DNA of 64,000 nt from BD2-11 sp965221785 (GTDB taxonomy: Bacteria; Gemmatimonadota; Gemmatimonadetes; Longimicrobiales; Gaopeijiaceae): contig CBDCSR010000002.1 in the NCBI GenBank assembly GCA_965221785.1, positions 992,001 to 1,056,000 on the forward strand. The letters run 5' to 3'. The notes beneath the pieces were generated by a model. The model saw only the letters and a list, made by a program, of their open reading frames with translations. It was not told the origin of the DNA and made no database searches. A program made the translations under genes and the position numbers. Positions 35,917 through 45,003 of this stretch are shown piece after piece; the first letter of the stretch is position 1; every line of letters starts with the position of its first letter.

Positions 35917-36344
35917 TCGCGTCGTACCTGATCGCGTCTCAGCAGCAGGGTAACGGAGTTCCCCCGCTCGTTGAAGGAGACCTCGTCCAGCAGTTTGCGC
36001 ATCAGGAAGATCCCGCGTCCGTCGGGCTTCAGGAGGCTCTCCGGGGTGGTCGGATCCGGGATATCCTCGTAGTCGAAGCCGGGACCTTCATCCGTTACCC
36101 GGGTGATGATGGCCTTGGCCGTGATCGTCAGTTCGACGCGCACGTGCTTCGACCGATCGGCGCCGTTGCCATACAGCATCGCGTTGGAGAGCGCCTCGGC
36201 AAGCGCCACGCGAAGGTTCATGCGGACGCGGCTGGCCCTTCGCTCGAGCTCGATGATGCGCTGGCAGCGCGTGACCACCTTCTCGACGGCGTCCTCGATG
36301 CGGAGGACGTCGCTCGGAAGGTGGAAGATCAACTCCGGATCCAT
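35913..36344 (-). CDS. RsbW-like anti-sigma serine kinase
   Basis: A 143-residue GHKL ATPase. The N-box is EALSNAMLYGNG, followed by VTDEGPGFDYEDIPDP and DGRGIFLMRKLLDEV, the usual anti-sigma kinase pattern. It would bind a sigma factor and phosphorylate the STAS protein. The start MDPELIF is inferred from composition; the open frame is longer but low quality. It ends in an ATGA overlap with the phosphatase gene. No sigma gene lies next to it. Confidence 0.9.
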   Translation of the reverse strand: MDPELIFHLPSDVLRIEDAVEKVVTRCQRIIELERRASRVRMNLRVALAEALSNAMLYGNGADRSKHVRVELTITAKAIITRVTDEGPGFDYEDIPDPTTPESLLKPDGRGIFLMRKLLDEVSFNERGNSVTLLLRRDQVRRE

Positions 36345-36381
36345 GGGCCACCGCCGGGCATGGAGCCCCCTCGAACGAAAC

Positions 36382-36714
36382 TCAGCTGTCCCGGAGGCCC
36401 TCTTCGCGGGAATCCACGATGGTGAAGAGGGTGTCGAGCTTGGTGAGCTGGAAGAGGGTGCGCAGATCGTCGTTGAGCGCGGCCAGCCGGAGTTCCCCGC
36501 CCTGCTCCCGCACTTTCTTGGACAGGGACACCAGCACCCCCAGTCCGGACGAGTCGATGTAGCCGGTTTCGGCAAAGTCGACGAGAAACTCCCGGTCCCC
36601 CGTTCGCAGCCGCTCGAGTACGACGTGCTTGAGTTCCTGGCGGTTTGCAACGATGAGGTGGCCGGTTACGCTGATGATGGTGATCGCACCGGATTGTTCT
36701 ACGATGAAGGGCAT
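36382..36714 (-). CDS. STAS-domain anti-sigma factor antagonist
   Basis: A 110-residue single STAS domain. The phosphorylatable serine lies in TGYIDSSGLGVLVS, and the fold is otherwise canonical (ITIISVTGHLIVANRQEL, GGELRLAALNDDLRTLF). It opens the partner-switching set, with the kinase 37 nt downstream. A gap of about 130 bases separates it from coaD upstream, which may hold a promoter. Confidence 0.93.
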   Translation of the reverse strand: MPFIVEQSGAITIISVTGHLIVANRQELKHVVLERLRTGDREFLVDFAETGYIDSSGLGVLVSLSKKVREQGGELRLAALNDDLRTLFQLTKLDTLFTIVDSREEGLRDS

Positions 36715-36847
36715 GCCGGGCTCCGCGTTTATCTGATGGAATCCGCGCTGGATCCGCCGACGGTGTGGAAGGTCGGGCGAAGTGCGGGGCAGTTTACATG
36801 AAGGCCGCGGGGGCAGGCAAGGCGCTCCGCGCGGCGGGCTGGCGCCG

Positions 36848-37366
36848 TCACTGCTGCGCCCTCCGCTGGTTCTCGAGTTTCCGGCGGATCCCGCGGGCCA
36901 CGAGGGGTGAGACGAACCTGGAGATATCCCCCCCCAGGACGGCGACTTCGCGAACCAGGGAGGAGGAAAGGAACGCGTACGACACGTCCGGCATGAGGAA
37001 GAGGGTCTCGGCGCCCGGCCACAGTTGCCGATTCATCTGGGCCATCTGGAATTCGTACTCGAAGTCCGACACGGCCCGAAGGCCGCGAATCATGAAGCGT
37101 GCCTCGCGGGCGCGGGTAAAGTCCACCAGCAGTCCCTCGAAGGAAGTGCATTCCACACGTGCCTCCTCCCGAAACACTTCCTGCAGAAGGCGCACTCGTT
37201 CTTCAACGCTGAACAACTGACGCTTCGACTGGGTCGAGCTGTGCGCCACCGCGACGATGACCCGGTCGGCGACGCGCAGCGTGCGCCGGACGATGTCCTC
37301 GTGACCGAGCGTGACGGGATCGAACGACCCCGGATAGATGGCGACCAGGTTCCTGGCACCGCTCAT
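36848..37366 (-). CDS. coaD: Phosphopantetheine adenylyltransferase
   Basis: A 172-residue nucleotidyltransferase of coenzyme A synthesis. It has AIYPGSFDPVTLGHEDIV (with the TxGH motif), FMIRGLRAVSDFEYEFQMAQMNR and the YAFLSSSLVREVA ATP-binding block. The ATG overlaps the rsmD stop as ATGA. The rsmD-coaD pair is widely conserved. The longer open frame is antisense-type sequence. Confidence 0.97.
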   Translation of the reverse strand: MSGARNLVAIYPGSFDPVTLGHEDIVRRTLRVADRVIVAVAHSSTQSKRQLFSVEERVRLLQEVFREEARVECTSFEGLLVDFTRAREARFMIRGLRAVSDFEYEFQMAQMNRQLWPGAETLFLMPDVSYAFLSSSLVREVAVLGGDISRFVSPLVARGIRRKLENQRRAQQ

Positions 37367-37896
37367 GCGTCCGCCTCCGCAATGGTCAGCGTGGTGTCTC
37401 CGTACACTCGTTGGCGCAGCCGAAGCCCGGGACAACCCGGCAGCTCTTCCCGGGAACGATGCTCCACCCAGAGGACGCCCGCAAACGGACGCTCCTCGTA
37501 GAGGTCGAGGAGGCGCCCCGCCAGACCACGTCCGTAGGGGGGATCGGCGAGCGCCAGATCGATCTCCTCCCGCTGCATGCGCTTCGTGTACCCGAGGGCG
37601 TCGGCGCGCACCACGCGCGTGACGGTTCCCGCCCCCAGGAGCTCGATGTTGTCCCGAAGAACCCGGAGCGCGCCCCGCGAGAGATCCACGAAGGTGACGT
37701 GGCTGGCGCCCCGGCTCAGCGCCTCGAGCCCGAGCGCGCCCGAGCCCGCGAACAGATCCACTACCACAGCCCCTTCCACGTCGGCGCCGAGCGCCGCCAT
37801 CCACGCCTCGCGCACCCGGTCGGAGGTCGGGCGCACGCCCCGGCCGCGCAGCGGTTTCAACCGGTGCCCGCGCCAGCGTCCGGCGATGATTCTCAC
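37363..37896 (-). CDS. rsmD: 16S rRNA m2G966 methyltransferase
   Basis: A 177-residue SAM methyltransferase. Family features are MRIIAGRWRGHRL, RPTSDRVREAWM, DLFAGSGALGLEALSRGA and the catalytic DPPYGRG. The start is a GTG overlapping the recJ stop as GTGA. Translation is coupled to recJ upstream and coaD downstream. Confidence 0.95.
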   Translation of the reverse strand: MRIIAGRWRGHRLKPLRGRGVRPTSDRVREAWMAALGADVEGAVVVDLFAGSGALGLEALSRGASHVTFVDLSRGALRVLRDNIELLGAGTVTRVVRADALGYTKRMQREEIDLALADPPYGRGLAGRLLDLYEERPFAGVLWVEHRSREELPGCPGLRLRQRVYGDTTLTIAEADA

Positions 37897-39656
37897 TTCG
37901 GTGACCCGACCGGCGATCGCGCCGGAGCGGCAAAAGGAGGCGGAGGCGGGCCGATGCCCGCGAGTTGCGCCTGAATGAGCGGGACCCCGCGGTATTTGTC
38001 GAGCTTGAGACGAAACACCGCGTCAACCGGTCCCGGAACCAGCGCCCCGGGCTCGATCCGACCGGCCATCCCGAAACCGATCGCATCCAGCCGCCCCGTG
38101 CGATCGCGCAGGCGCATCCTCAGGTGGGCGCCCTTCAACGTCTTCACGGGCCCGTCCAGCCTGACCCCGCGCGCCAGGAACAGGGGACGCGGATTGCCGA
38201 TGCCGTGCGGGCCCATGTGCCGCAGGTAGCGCACCAGCGGCTCCGTGACCTCCCCGAGGCGGATCTCCGCGTCGGCGACCAGGTGCGGGCGCAAATCGCG
38301 ATCGGCCAGCTCCCGCTCGGCGGCCTCGTTGAACGACGCCCGGAAGGCATCGATGCGCTCGGGCGCGAGGCTCATCCCCGCTGCCTGCCGGTGTCCGCCG
38401 AAGCGGTCGAGATGGCGCCGGCCCCTCGTGATGGCAGCCAGGAGGTCGAAGCCGGGGATGGAGCGGGCACTTCCGCGCGCCGAGTCGCCGTCCACCGAGA
38501 CGAGGATGGTCGGCCGGTGGAGCCGGTCCACCAGCCGGGACGCCACGATGCCGATCACGCCCGGGTGCCAGTCGCGCGACGCCAGCACGAGGCCGTAGTC
38601 GCGCTCCGGATCGTAGGATGGCGCCAGTCGTGCCAGTGCCTCCTGGAGGACGCGCGCCTCCGTCTGCTTGCGCTCGGCATTGTACGACTCCAGCGCGCCC
38701 GCGAGACGTGCCGCCTCTCCCTGATCGTCCGTGAGCAGGAGGTCGAGTGCGCGCCGCGATTCCCCTACCCGTCCCGCGGCGTTGATCCGCGGCGCCAGGG
38801 TGAAGCCGATATGGCCGGAGGTGACCGGGCCGCGCACGCGCGCCACCCGCAGGAGGGCGCGCAGCCCGGCGTTGCCGGTATCGTGCAGGGCGTTCAGGCC
38901 GTGACGCACCAGGACGCGGTTGTGGTGCGAGAGAGGCACCAGATCGGCGATCGTGGCGAGCGCGACCAGCTCCACATGCGGCACCGGCCCGATGGCCTCG
39001 GAGCCGGTCATGCGACCCAGCAGGCGCGCGAGTTCGAACGCCACGCCGGTCCCGGAAAGGTCCTGGTTGGGGTAGCTGCAATCCTCCCTGCGCGGGTTCA
39101 CCAGCGCAAATGAGCGGGGGAGGGTCCGGTCGGGGGTGTGGTGATCCGTGATGATGACGTCCAGAGAGGCCCGCCGGGCCTGTTCCACCGCGCCGTGGGC
39201 GCGGGTACCCGAATCGGCGGTCACCAGGAGGGTCGCTCCGGCGGCGTGCGCGGCTGCCAGCCCCGCGACGCCGAAGTCGTACCCATCGCGAAGGCGATGG
39301 GGCACGAAAGGGACTACCCGCGCCCCGAGCGCCCGCAGGCAGCGCGTCAGCAGCGCCGCGGCCGCGATGCCGTCGACGTCGTAGTCGCCGTGCACCAGGA
39401 TGGTCTCGCCCCGCTGAACCGCCCTCAGGATGCGCTCGCACGCGGGCACGGCATCGGCGAGCGACGCCGGATCGGGCAGGCCCTCCAGCGACGGGCGCAG
39501 GTAGGAGCGGGCCGCGGCGGGCTGCCCGAATCCACGGGCTGCGAGCACCACGCACATCGCCCGGGGAAGGTGGAGTTGCCTGCGCAGTTCTGCGATATCG
39601 CGCGCGGGGGGCGCGGGGGCGACGCTCCAGCGGGGCGCGGGAGCCGGCGGGAGCAT
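37893..39656 (-). CDS. recJ: Single-stranded-DNA-specific exonuclease RecJ
   Basis: A 5'-3' ssDNA exonuclease of the DHH superfamily, 587 residues from the ATG at 39656. Motifs: VHGDYDVDGIAAAAL, VTADSG, the DHH triad in ITDHHTPD, GHIGFTLAPRINAAGR, DWHPGVIGIVASRL and FGGHRQAAGMSL. The OB-fold C-terminus is present. Several GTG codons (39677, 39665) are alternative starts; no site is decisive. It acts in recombination and mismatch repair, which suits the mutS2 and dnaG neighbours. Confidence 0.95.
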   Translation of the reverse strand: MLPPAPAPRWSVAPAPPARDIAELRRQLHLPRAMCVVLAARGFGQPAAARSYLRPSLEGLPDPASLADAVPACERILRAVQRGETILVHGDYDVDGIAAAALLTRCLRALGARVVPFVPHRLRDGYDFGVAGLAAAHAAGATLLVTADSGTRAHGAVEQARRASLDVIITDHHTPDRTLPRSFALVNPRREDCSYPNQDLSGTGVAFELARLLGRMTGSEAIGPVPHVELVALATIADLVPLSHHNRVLVRHGLNALHDTGNAGLRALLRVARVRGPVTSGHIGFTLAPRINAAGRVGESRRALDLLLTDDQGEAARLAGALESYNAERKQTEARVLQEALARLAPSYDPERDYGLVLASRDWHPGVIGIVASRLVDRLHRPTILVSVDGDSARGSARSIPGFDLLAAITRGRRHLDRFGGHRQAAGMSLAPERIDAFRASFNEAAERELADRDLRPHLVADAEIRLGEVTEPLVRYLRHMGPHGIGNPRPLFLARGVRLDGPVKTLKGAHLRMRLRDRTGRLDAIGFGMAGRIEPGALVPGPVDAVFRLKLDKYRGVPLIQAQLAGIGPPPPPFAAPARSPVGSPK

Positions 39657-39760
39657 CCCCGGCACCGGCGCGTTCACTCCGGAGGGCCACCCGTGGATGA
39701 AGCCGCGCGCGCACCGGGAGCATCGATGTGCCGGGCCGGCAGCAGTTCGCCCACGGGCTG

Positions 39761-40471
39761 CTACTCGCCGTCGGGGGGAGCGAAGATGATCCCGCACACC
39801 TCGCACCGGCGCAAGCTGCTGCCGCCTCTGACTTCCGCCTGTACCTGCAGCGGGACCATGGAAAAACACCGTCCACACGCCCCGTCGGCCGTTATGGACG
39901 CCACGATGGCTCCCTTCCGGCTGGAACGCAGACCCTCGTAGACCTCCCGCTCCCGGCGATCGAGTCCGGCGGCGCAGGCTTCCCTGTGGAGCTGCAGCGA
40001 AGCAAGCGAACGCTCCGCGTCTTCCCGCTCGAGTTCGATCTCCCGCCTTCGGGGACCGGCCTTTTCCTGCTCGTGCGCCAGTTCCCGCTCCAGTTGCTCG
40101 GCCTCCTCCTCCCGCTTGCGGATCTGGTCCAGATAGGTCAGAGCCTCCTGCTCGTCTCCGTCCACGGAGCGGTTCAGAAGGTCCATTTCCGCCCGCACGG
40201 CCGCCTCCTGGCGAAGGTTGTGCACCTGCAGGAGCCGATCCCGCAGCATCCTCAGCCGATTCCGTTTCTCCTCGGCCGTCCGCTCGAGTCGGCGCTCCGC
40301 GACGCTCAGTTCCCTCAGCCGGGTGCGGGCGCGTTCGATCCTGGCCTGCAGTTCGCGCCCCCGCGAGTCGAGTTCCTCCAGCAACGGGGCGAATCCCTCG
40401 ATACGGGAGGTAGCGCGGTCGATTTCGGCGTCGATCTTCTGTAGCTCCTGCAGCGATGCGTAGGTCGGCAC
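39761..40471 (-). CDS. Coiled-coil protein with C-terminal C4 zinc ribbon
   Basis: A 236-residue protein: about 170 residues of coiled coil (LEELDSRGRELQARIERA and later) and a C-terminal zinc ribbon with CGRC and CEVC pairs separated by about 20 residues. It matches the bacterial family annotated as C4-type zinc-ribbon or zf-RING_7 proteins, often near dnaG, rpoD or Nif3 genes, of unknown precise role in nucleic-acid metabolism. It begins 2 nt after the dnaG stop and lies in the dnaG-recJ run. Confidence 0.88.
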   Translation of the reverse strand: MPTYASLQELQKIDAEIDRATSRIEGFAPLLEELDSRGRELQARIERARTRLRELSVAERRLERTAEEKRNRLRMLRDRLLQVHNLRQEAAVRAEMDLLNRSVDGDEQEALTYLDQIRKREEEAEQLERELAHEQEKAGPRRREIELEREDAERSLASLQLHREACAAGLDRREREVYEGLRSSRKGAIVASITADGACGRCFSMVPLQVQAEVRGGSSLRRCEVCGIIFAPPDGE

Positions 40472-40473
40472 GG

Positions 40474-42291
40474 CTATGGTCTCTCCTGAGCAGATGCGGT
40501 TCCGTCGTCGGGGCCCGGGCGATGCCGAACCGCCGGGGTCCAGTGGGATGGATCGATTTCGCGCTTCTTCCTTTGCAGTTCCTCCAGTTCGGAGATCAGT
40601 TGCCGCTTCCGCTCCTGGTCCAGCTCCCTGGCGATCGCCTCCCTCAGCTCACGCGCCCGCTCGGCCATCGGTGCGCCACGCATCCTGCGCGCCGAGTCGT
40701 CCAGCACGCGAGCCGCATGACCGACTTCTTCGCTGCTGGCGAGGAGGGCCGCAAGGCGACCGGCGGCAATCGCCTCCATCTCCTCCGGGGCCCGGTCCAG
40801 TTCCGGGTTCTCGGTCAACGCCCGGAATATGGCGCGGTTGGCCGGGTGCACAAAGTCCTCCGCGCCCACCGCCTCGCTCGCCCGGTCGATGAGCCGGCGG
40901 TCGTTGACAAGCACCTGCAGGAGCTGGCGCTCGGCGCCCATGAGCGGTTTCCGTACGCGCCGAACCCTGGGCTGCGGGGCGGGGACGCTCCCGCCGCCCG
41001 GCATGGCGGGCGTCCGCGCAATCTCCTCCTCAAGCGTCTCGCGCCGCACTCCGGTTTCCGCCGCCACCCTCGAGATATAGATGTCGCGCAGCGCCGGATC
41101 GGTTGTCGCGCGCAGGGTTGGGAGAAGGCGGTCCACGGCGTCTCGAATGCCATCGCTGGTGGACAGGCGGTCGCGCCCGGTCAGGATCTGCAGCTTCCGG
41201 TCGAGCACGTCGACCGCATCCTCCACATATCCAATCAGGGCCTCCCGCCCCTCTCGGCGCGCCACCGAATCCGGATCCTCCCCCCCGGGCAGCGTCACGA
41301 CGGAGGGGTGGATCCCCGCGCCCAGCAGGACGTCGGCGGCGCGGAAGGTAGCCCTCAAGCCTGCCATGTCGCTGTCGTAGAGGAGAAACGCCTTCGGCGC
41401 GAACCGCGCCAGCAGACGGGCCTGCACCGAGGTCAGAGCGGTTCCCAGGGAGGCGACCACGTTGGGAACTTCGTGCGCCACCAGGGCGACGACATCGGTG
41501 TAGCCCTCCACCAGCAGCACCGCGCCCTCCTTGCGGATCTCGTGCCGCGCCCGATTGAGCCCGTACAGTTCCTCGCCCTTGTGATAGACCGGGGTCTCCG
41601 GGGAATTCAGGTACTTGGCTCCCTTCCCCGGACCGAACAGCCTGCCCCCGAAGGCGATGACCTTCCCCGTCAAGCCCTCGATTGGAAAGATGATGCGGCT
41701 CCGGAATCGATCGTAGGGCTCCTCGGAGCGCTCGCTGGTGGTCACCAGGCCCGCGTCCAGGAGGATGGCGTCGTCGATGCCGTGGCGGGCGGCGGCGGTG
41801 CGCAGGCCGCGCCATTCGTCCGGAGCGAAGCCGATGCCGAACCCTTCCGCGGTATCCGCATCGATGCCCCGCTCCCTCAGATAGTACCGGGCGAGCCGGC
41901 CGATCTCCGCATCCGCGAGCTGCTCCCGGTAGTACTCGCGCGCGAAGGCGTTGGCCTCGTACAGGGGCCGGTTGGGATCCTGGTACTCCGGGCGCGCCTT
42001 CACTTCGCGCACCACGACCCCCGCCTTGCGACCCGCATACTTGACCGCCTCGGTGAAGTCGAGCCCCATCCGCTTCATGAGGAACGAGAACACGTCGCCC
42101 GACTCCCCGCAGCCGAAGCACTTGTAGAAGCCCTTCGAGGGCACCACGTAGAAGCTGGGCGTCTTCTCCTCGTGGAAGGGACAGAGGGCGCGGTAATCCT
42201 TGCCGGCTCTCTTGAGCGGGATGTGTTCCCCGATCACCGCGACGATATCGGAGCGGGCCCGCACCTCCTCGACCTGGTCGTCGGGGATCAC
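40474..42291 (-). CDS. dnaG: DNA primase
   Basis: A 605-residue primase. The N-terminal zinc-binding CHC2 domain shows Cys37, His40, Cys58 and Cys61 (CPFHEEKTPSF, KCFGCGESGDVFSF). The catalytic core follows, with TOPRIM motifs LLVEGYTDVVALV and LLYDSDMAG. A helicase-binding C-domain occupies the last 150 residues. A GTG start overlaps the mutS2 stop as GTGA. Unusually it is not flanked by rpsU or rpoD in the window. Confidence 0.97.
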   Translation of the reverse strand: MIPDDQVEEVRARSDIVAVIGEHIPLKRAGKDYRALCPFHEEKTPSFYVVPSKGFYKCFGCGESGDVFSFLMKRMGLDFTEAVKYAGRKAGVVVREVKARPEYQDPNRPLYEANAFAREYYREQLADAEIGRLARYYLRERGIDADTAEGFGIGFAPDEWRGLRTAAARHGIDDAILLDAGLVTTSERSEEPYDRFRSRIIFPIEGLTGKVIAFGGRLFGPGKGAKYLNSPETPVYHKGEELYGLNRARHEIRKEGAVLLVEGYTDVVALVAHEVPNVVASLGTALTSVQARLLARFAPKAFLLYDSDMAGLRATFRAADVLLGAGIHPSVVTLPGGEDPDSVARREGREALIGYVEDAVDVLDRKLQILTGRDRLSTSDGIRDAVDRLLPTLRATTDPALRDIYISRVAAETGVRRETLEEEIARTPAMPGGGSVPAPQPRVRRVRKPLMGAERQLLQVLVNDRRLIDRASEAVGAEDFVHPANRAIFRALTENPELDRAPEEMEAIAAGRLAALLASSEEVGHAARVLDDSARRMRGAPMAERARELREAIARELDQERKRQLISELEELQRKKREIDPSHWTPAVRHRPGPDDGTASAQERP

Positions 42292-44651
42292 GCGAGCGTC
42301 ACCACGGTTACCCCCGTGCCCCCCTCCCCCACGCCGCCGGAACGGTACTCCCGCACCCGGGGGTCTTCCTCGAGCAGCTCGCCGACCATGGCGCGCAGGG
42401 CGCCGGTGCCCTTCCCGTGGATGAGACGCAACTCGGGCACGTCCGCCACAACCGCCCGGTCGAGGATGTTCTGCAGGCGGGCAGCCGCCTCTTCGACCCG
42501 CAATCCGCGCAGGTCGGAGTCGAGGGGGGGCGGGTCAGAGGGAAAGAACGAGCGGCCCGCCGGCCGCCTCTCCTCGCGGGCCGCGCCCGGGGCGGGCACG
42601 AGCCCGTCGAGAGGCACCTCCAGCCTGAGCCCGCCCCGGGCTTCCACCAGCGCGCGACCGGGACGGATCTCCACCACCCTGGCGGTCGCGCCCCCGTTCG
42701 CGAGACGCACCGGGTCGCCGGGGCGGAGGGGGGTGGCGGGAGCGGGGCGGGGATCGTCGCGGGGGCGGCGTCGGTGGCGTTCGGCGGCCGCCTCGACCCG
42801 CCTGCGCGCGCCGCGGGCGACCTCCTCCTCACCGGCCCGGCCGGCGCGCACCTCGGCGATGGCGCTCTCGACTTCGCGGCGGGCTTCGAGCAGGATCCGG
42901 CGCGCCTCGGTCTGGGCGCGGCGCTGGACCGCGCGTTCTTCGCGCCTCATCCTGCGCTCGCGAGCCTCGAGGGTGGCGCCGAGCACTGCGTTCTCCCTGG
43001 CGCGCCCTTCCACCTCGGCTTCCCTGGCGGCGAGAGCGGCCCTGGCCCTGGCGGCATCCGCCTCCAGGAGCTCCAGGCGCCCCAGCAGCTCATCCATGCG
43101 CACCTCGTCCCGCGAAAGACGAGCTTCGGCCCCATCGATCAGGGATCTCGCGAATCCCAGGGAACGCGCGATGGCGAGCCCGTAGCTGCGCCCGGGTCTC
43201 CCCTTGCGAAAGCGATAGGTGGGCCGGGTGCGCTCCGGATCGAAGTGCAATGAACCGTTCACGATGCCGCTTCCGGGCGCATCCAGCCTCTTGAGCTGTC
43301 CGAGGTGCGAGGTCACCACCACCCGCGCCCCCCGCTCCGCCAGCGCTTCCAGCACCGCGGCCGACAGGGCCGCCCCCTCATCCGGGTCCGTACCGGTACC
43401 CATCTCGTCGATGAGCACCAGCGCCGTATCGCCGGCGCGCGCAAGGATGTCCTTCAGGTTGGCAAGATGGGCGGCGAAGGTGGAGAGGTCGTCTTCGACC
43501 GATTGCTCGTCCCCGATGTCGGCGAAGAAACGGCGAAACACGGGAATCCGGGTCCCGGGACCCACAGGGGGAACGACGCCGCACTGCGCGAGCACGCAGA
43601 TCAGTCCGACGGACTTGAGAAACACGCTCTTTCCACCTGTGTTGGGACCCGACACCACCAGAACCCGTTCCTCCGGCTCCAGCACCAGGTCGAAGGGCAC
43701 GGTCTCCACGTCCTCCCGCAACGCCAGCAGCGGATGTCGACCCTGGACGATGCACAGCGCGTGTTCTCCCCCGGGCAGCAGGGCCGGGACGCTGCCGTTC
43801 CATCCGAGAGCTGCGCGCGCGCGGGCGTCGAGCGAATCGAAGTCGATCAGGGCCTCCTGGCTGCCGGCCAGGCCGTCGTGGAGCGGGGCGAGCGCGCTGG
43901 TGCACTCCGCCAGCACGCGGTCGATCTCGCGCACCTCCGCCGACTCCAGCTCACGGACCCGGTTCATCAGTTCGATCGCGAGGGGCGGCTCGACGAAGAG
44001 CGTGGCGCCGGTGGCCGATGTCCCGTGGACGACGCCCCCGACATCGCTCCGTCCCGCGCGCCGGACGGGGATTACGTAGCGGCCCTCGCGCACTGTCACC
44101 GAGGCATCGGGGATGACCCATGCAGCCGGGAGCGTACGCACGTAGGCTTCCAGCCGCCCGACGATGACGCCGCGACTGCGCTTCAGCCTGGCGCGCAGCC
44201 GCGACAACTCCGGGCTCGCCGTATCCAGTACCTCGCCGGTCCGGTCTACGGTACGCAGGATGCGCTCCTCCAGGGCGCGGTCGACCAGGAGGCGGTCGCG
44301 CAACGGCGCCAGCAGGGGCAGCGGCGGATCCGTTGCCGACAGGTCGTCGGCGAGTTCGCGGCCGGACCGCAGCAGAATGCCCATCGAATGGAGTTCGGAG
44401 GGCGAGAGCACGCCTCCCGCAGCGCGCAGCCGGCGCAGAGCGCCGCGCGCATCGGGAATCTTCGACAGGGATCGAACTGTGCCGGCGAGCCGGGCAGTCT
44501 CGCGTACCCGTTCGAGCTCGCGCCGGATGATGTCGGGGCGGCTTGCCGGCCTGAGCGCGAGGACGGCATCGCGACCCGCGTCGCTGGAGGCCGAGGCTGC
44601 AACGCGTGCGAGCACGTCCGGCAGCCCGAGAACTTCGAAGGCGTGTTCCAT
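42288..44651 (-). CDS. mutS2: Endonuclease MutS2
   Basis: A 787-residue protein with the MutS core and clamp, ATPase (Walker A GPNTGGKS at about 333-340, then LVLIDEMGTGTDPDEGAAL), a long coiled coil and a C-terminal Smr nuclease domain (DLRGLRVEEA, LRLIHGKGTGALR). It limits homologous recombination and may rescue stalled ribosomes. The start MEHAFEVLGL matches the family; the 71 residues upstream in frame are not typical. It marks the last housekeeping gene before the accessory region. Confidence 0.95.
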   Translation of the reverse strand: MEHAFEVLGLPDVLARVAASASSDAGRDAVLALRPASRPDIIRRELERVRETARLAGTVRSLSKIPDARGALRRLRAAGGVLSPSELHSMGILLRSGRELADDLSATDPPLPLLAPLRDRLLVDRALEERILRTVDRTGEVLDTASPELSRLRARLKRSRGVIVGRLEAYVRTLPAAWVIPDASVTVREGRYVIPVRRAGRSDVGGVVHGTSATGATLFVEPPLAIELMNRVRELESAEVREIDRVLAECTSALAPLHDGLAGSQEALIDFDSLDARARAALGWNGSVPALLPGGEHALCIVQGRHPLLALREDVETVPFDLVLEPEERVLVVSGPNTGGKSVFLKSVGLICVLAQCGVVPPVGPGTRIPVFRRFFADIGDEQSVEDDLSTFAAHLANLKDILARAGDTALVLIDEMGTGTDPDEGAALSAAVLEALAERGARVVVTSHLGQLKRLDAPGSGIVNGSLHFDPERTRPTYRFRKGRPGRSYGLAIARSLGFARSLIDGAEARLSRDEVRMDELLGRLELLEADAARARAALAAREAEVEGRARENAVLGATLEARERRMRREERAVQRRAQTEARRILLEARREVESAIAEVRAGRAGEEEVARGARRRVEAAAERHRRRPRDDPRPAPATPLRPGDPVRLANGGATARVVEIRPGRALVEARGGLRLEVPLDGLVPAPGAAREERRPAGRSFFPSDPPPLDSDLRGLRVEEAAARLQNILDRAVVADVPELRLIHGKGTGALRAMVGELLEEDPRVREYRSGGVGEGGTGVTVVTLA

Positions 44652-45003
44652 CAGGATGGCGCGTTCATACACCGCCCTCCCCGACGGCGCGGGCGGGTGG
44701 TCGCGGATTGGAGAAAGAAGGTATCCGGCGCTGTCAGAAGGGTCAACGCGGTATCGGGATTGGATCGGTCCTGGTCCGCAAGCCATCTCCGCCGGAGAGC
44801 ACAGGGAGTACCAGGACCGGCGCCACGATCGTGAAACGTCCCATCCGGCCATGGGAGCGGACAACTAGAGTCCACTATCGTCCATAGGCGTCCGTAGAGT
44901 TCCATAACAACCGGTATATAAACAAGTTAGCCCTAGAGGCTCCCGCTTCCTTCCGCCGACTTCGTCGCTTGCAATCCACTGCCATCCCCGCTACGATTAG
45001 GGA
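44652..45003. other. Boundary region between core genes and integrase
   Basis: About 350 bases. The left part should contain the mutS2 promoter. The right part holds four phased TCC repeats (listed separately) and an AT-rich stretch (GGTATATAAACAAG) just upstream of the integrase, a plausible promoter. I see no tRNA gene that would be the usual attachment site of a P4-type integrase. Confidence 0.6.
44871..44910 (+). repeat. Four 10-bp-phased TCC(A/G)YTA-like repeats upstream of the integrase
   Basis: The units begin at 44871, 44881, 44891 and 44901 with exactly 10 bp between them: TCCACTATCG, TCCATAGGCG, TCCGTAGAGT and TCCATAACAA. Units 2-4 share TCCRTA. One-turn phasing on one DNA face suits protein binding, such as integrase arm sites or an attachment end. 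No second copy was seen elsewhere in the window. Confidence 0.55.
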
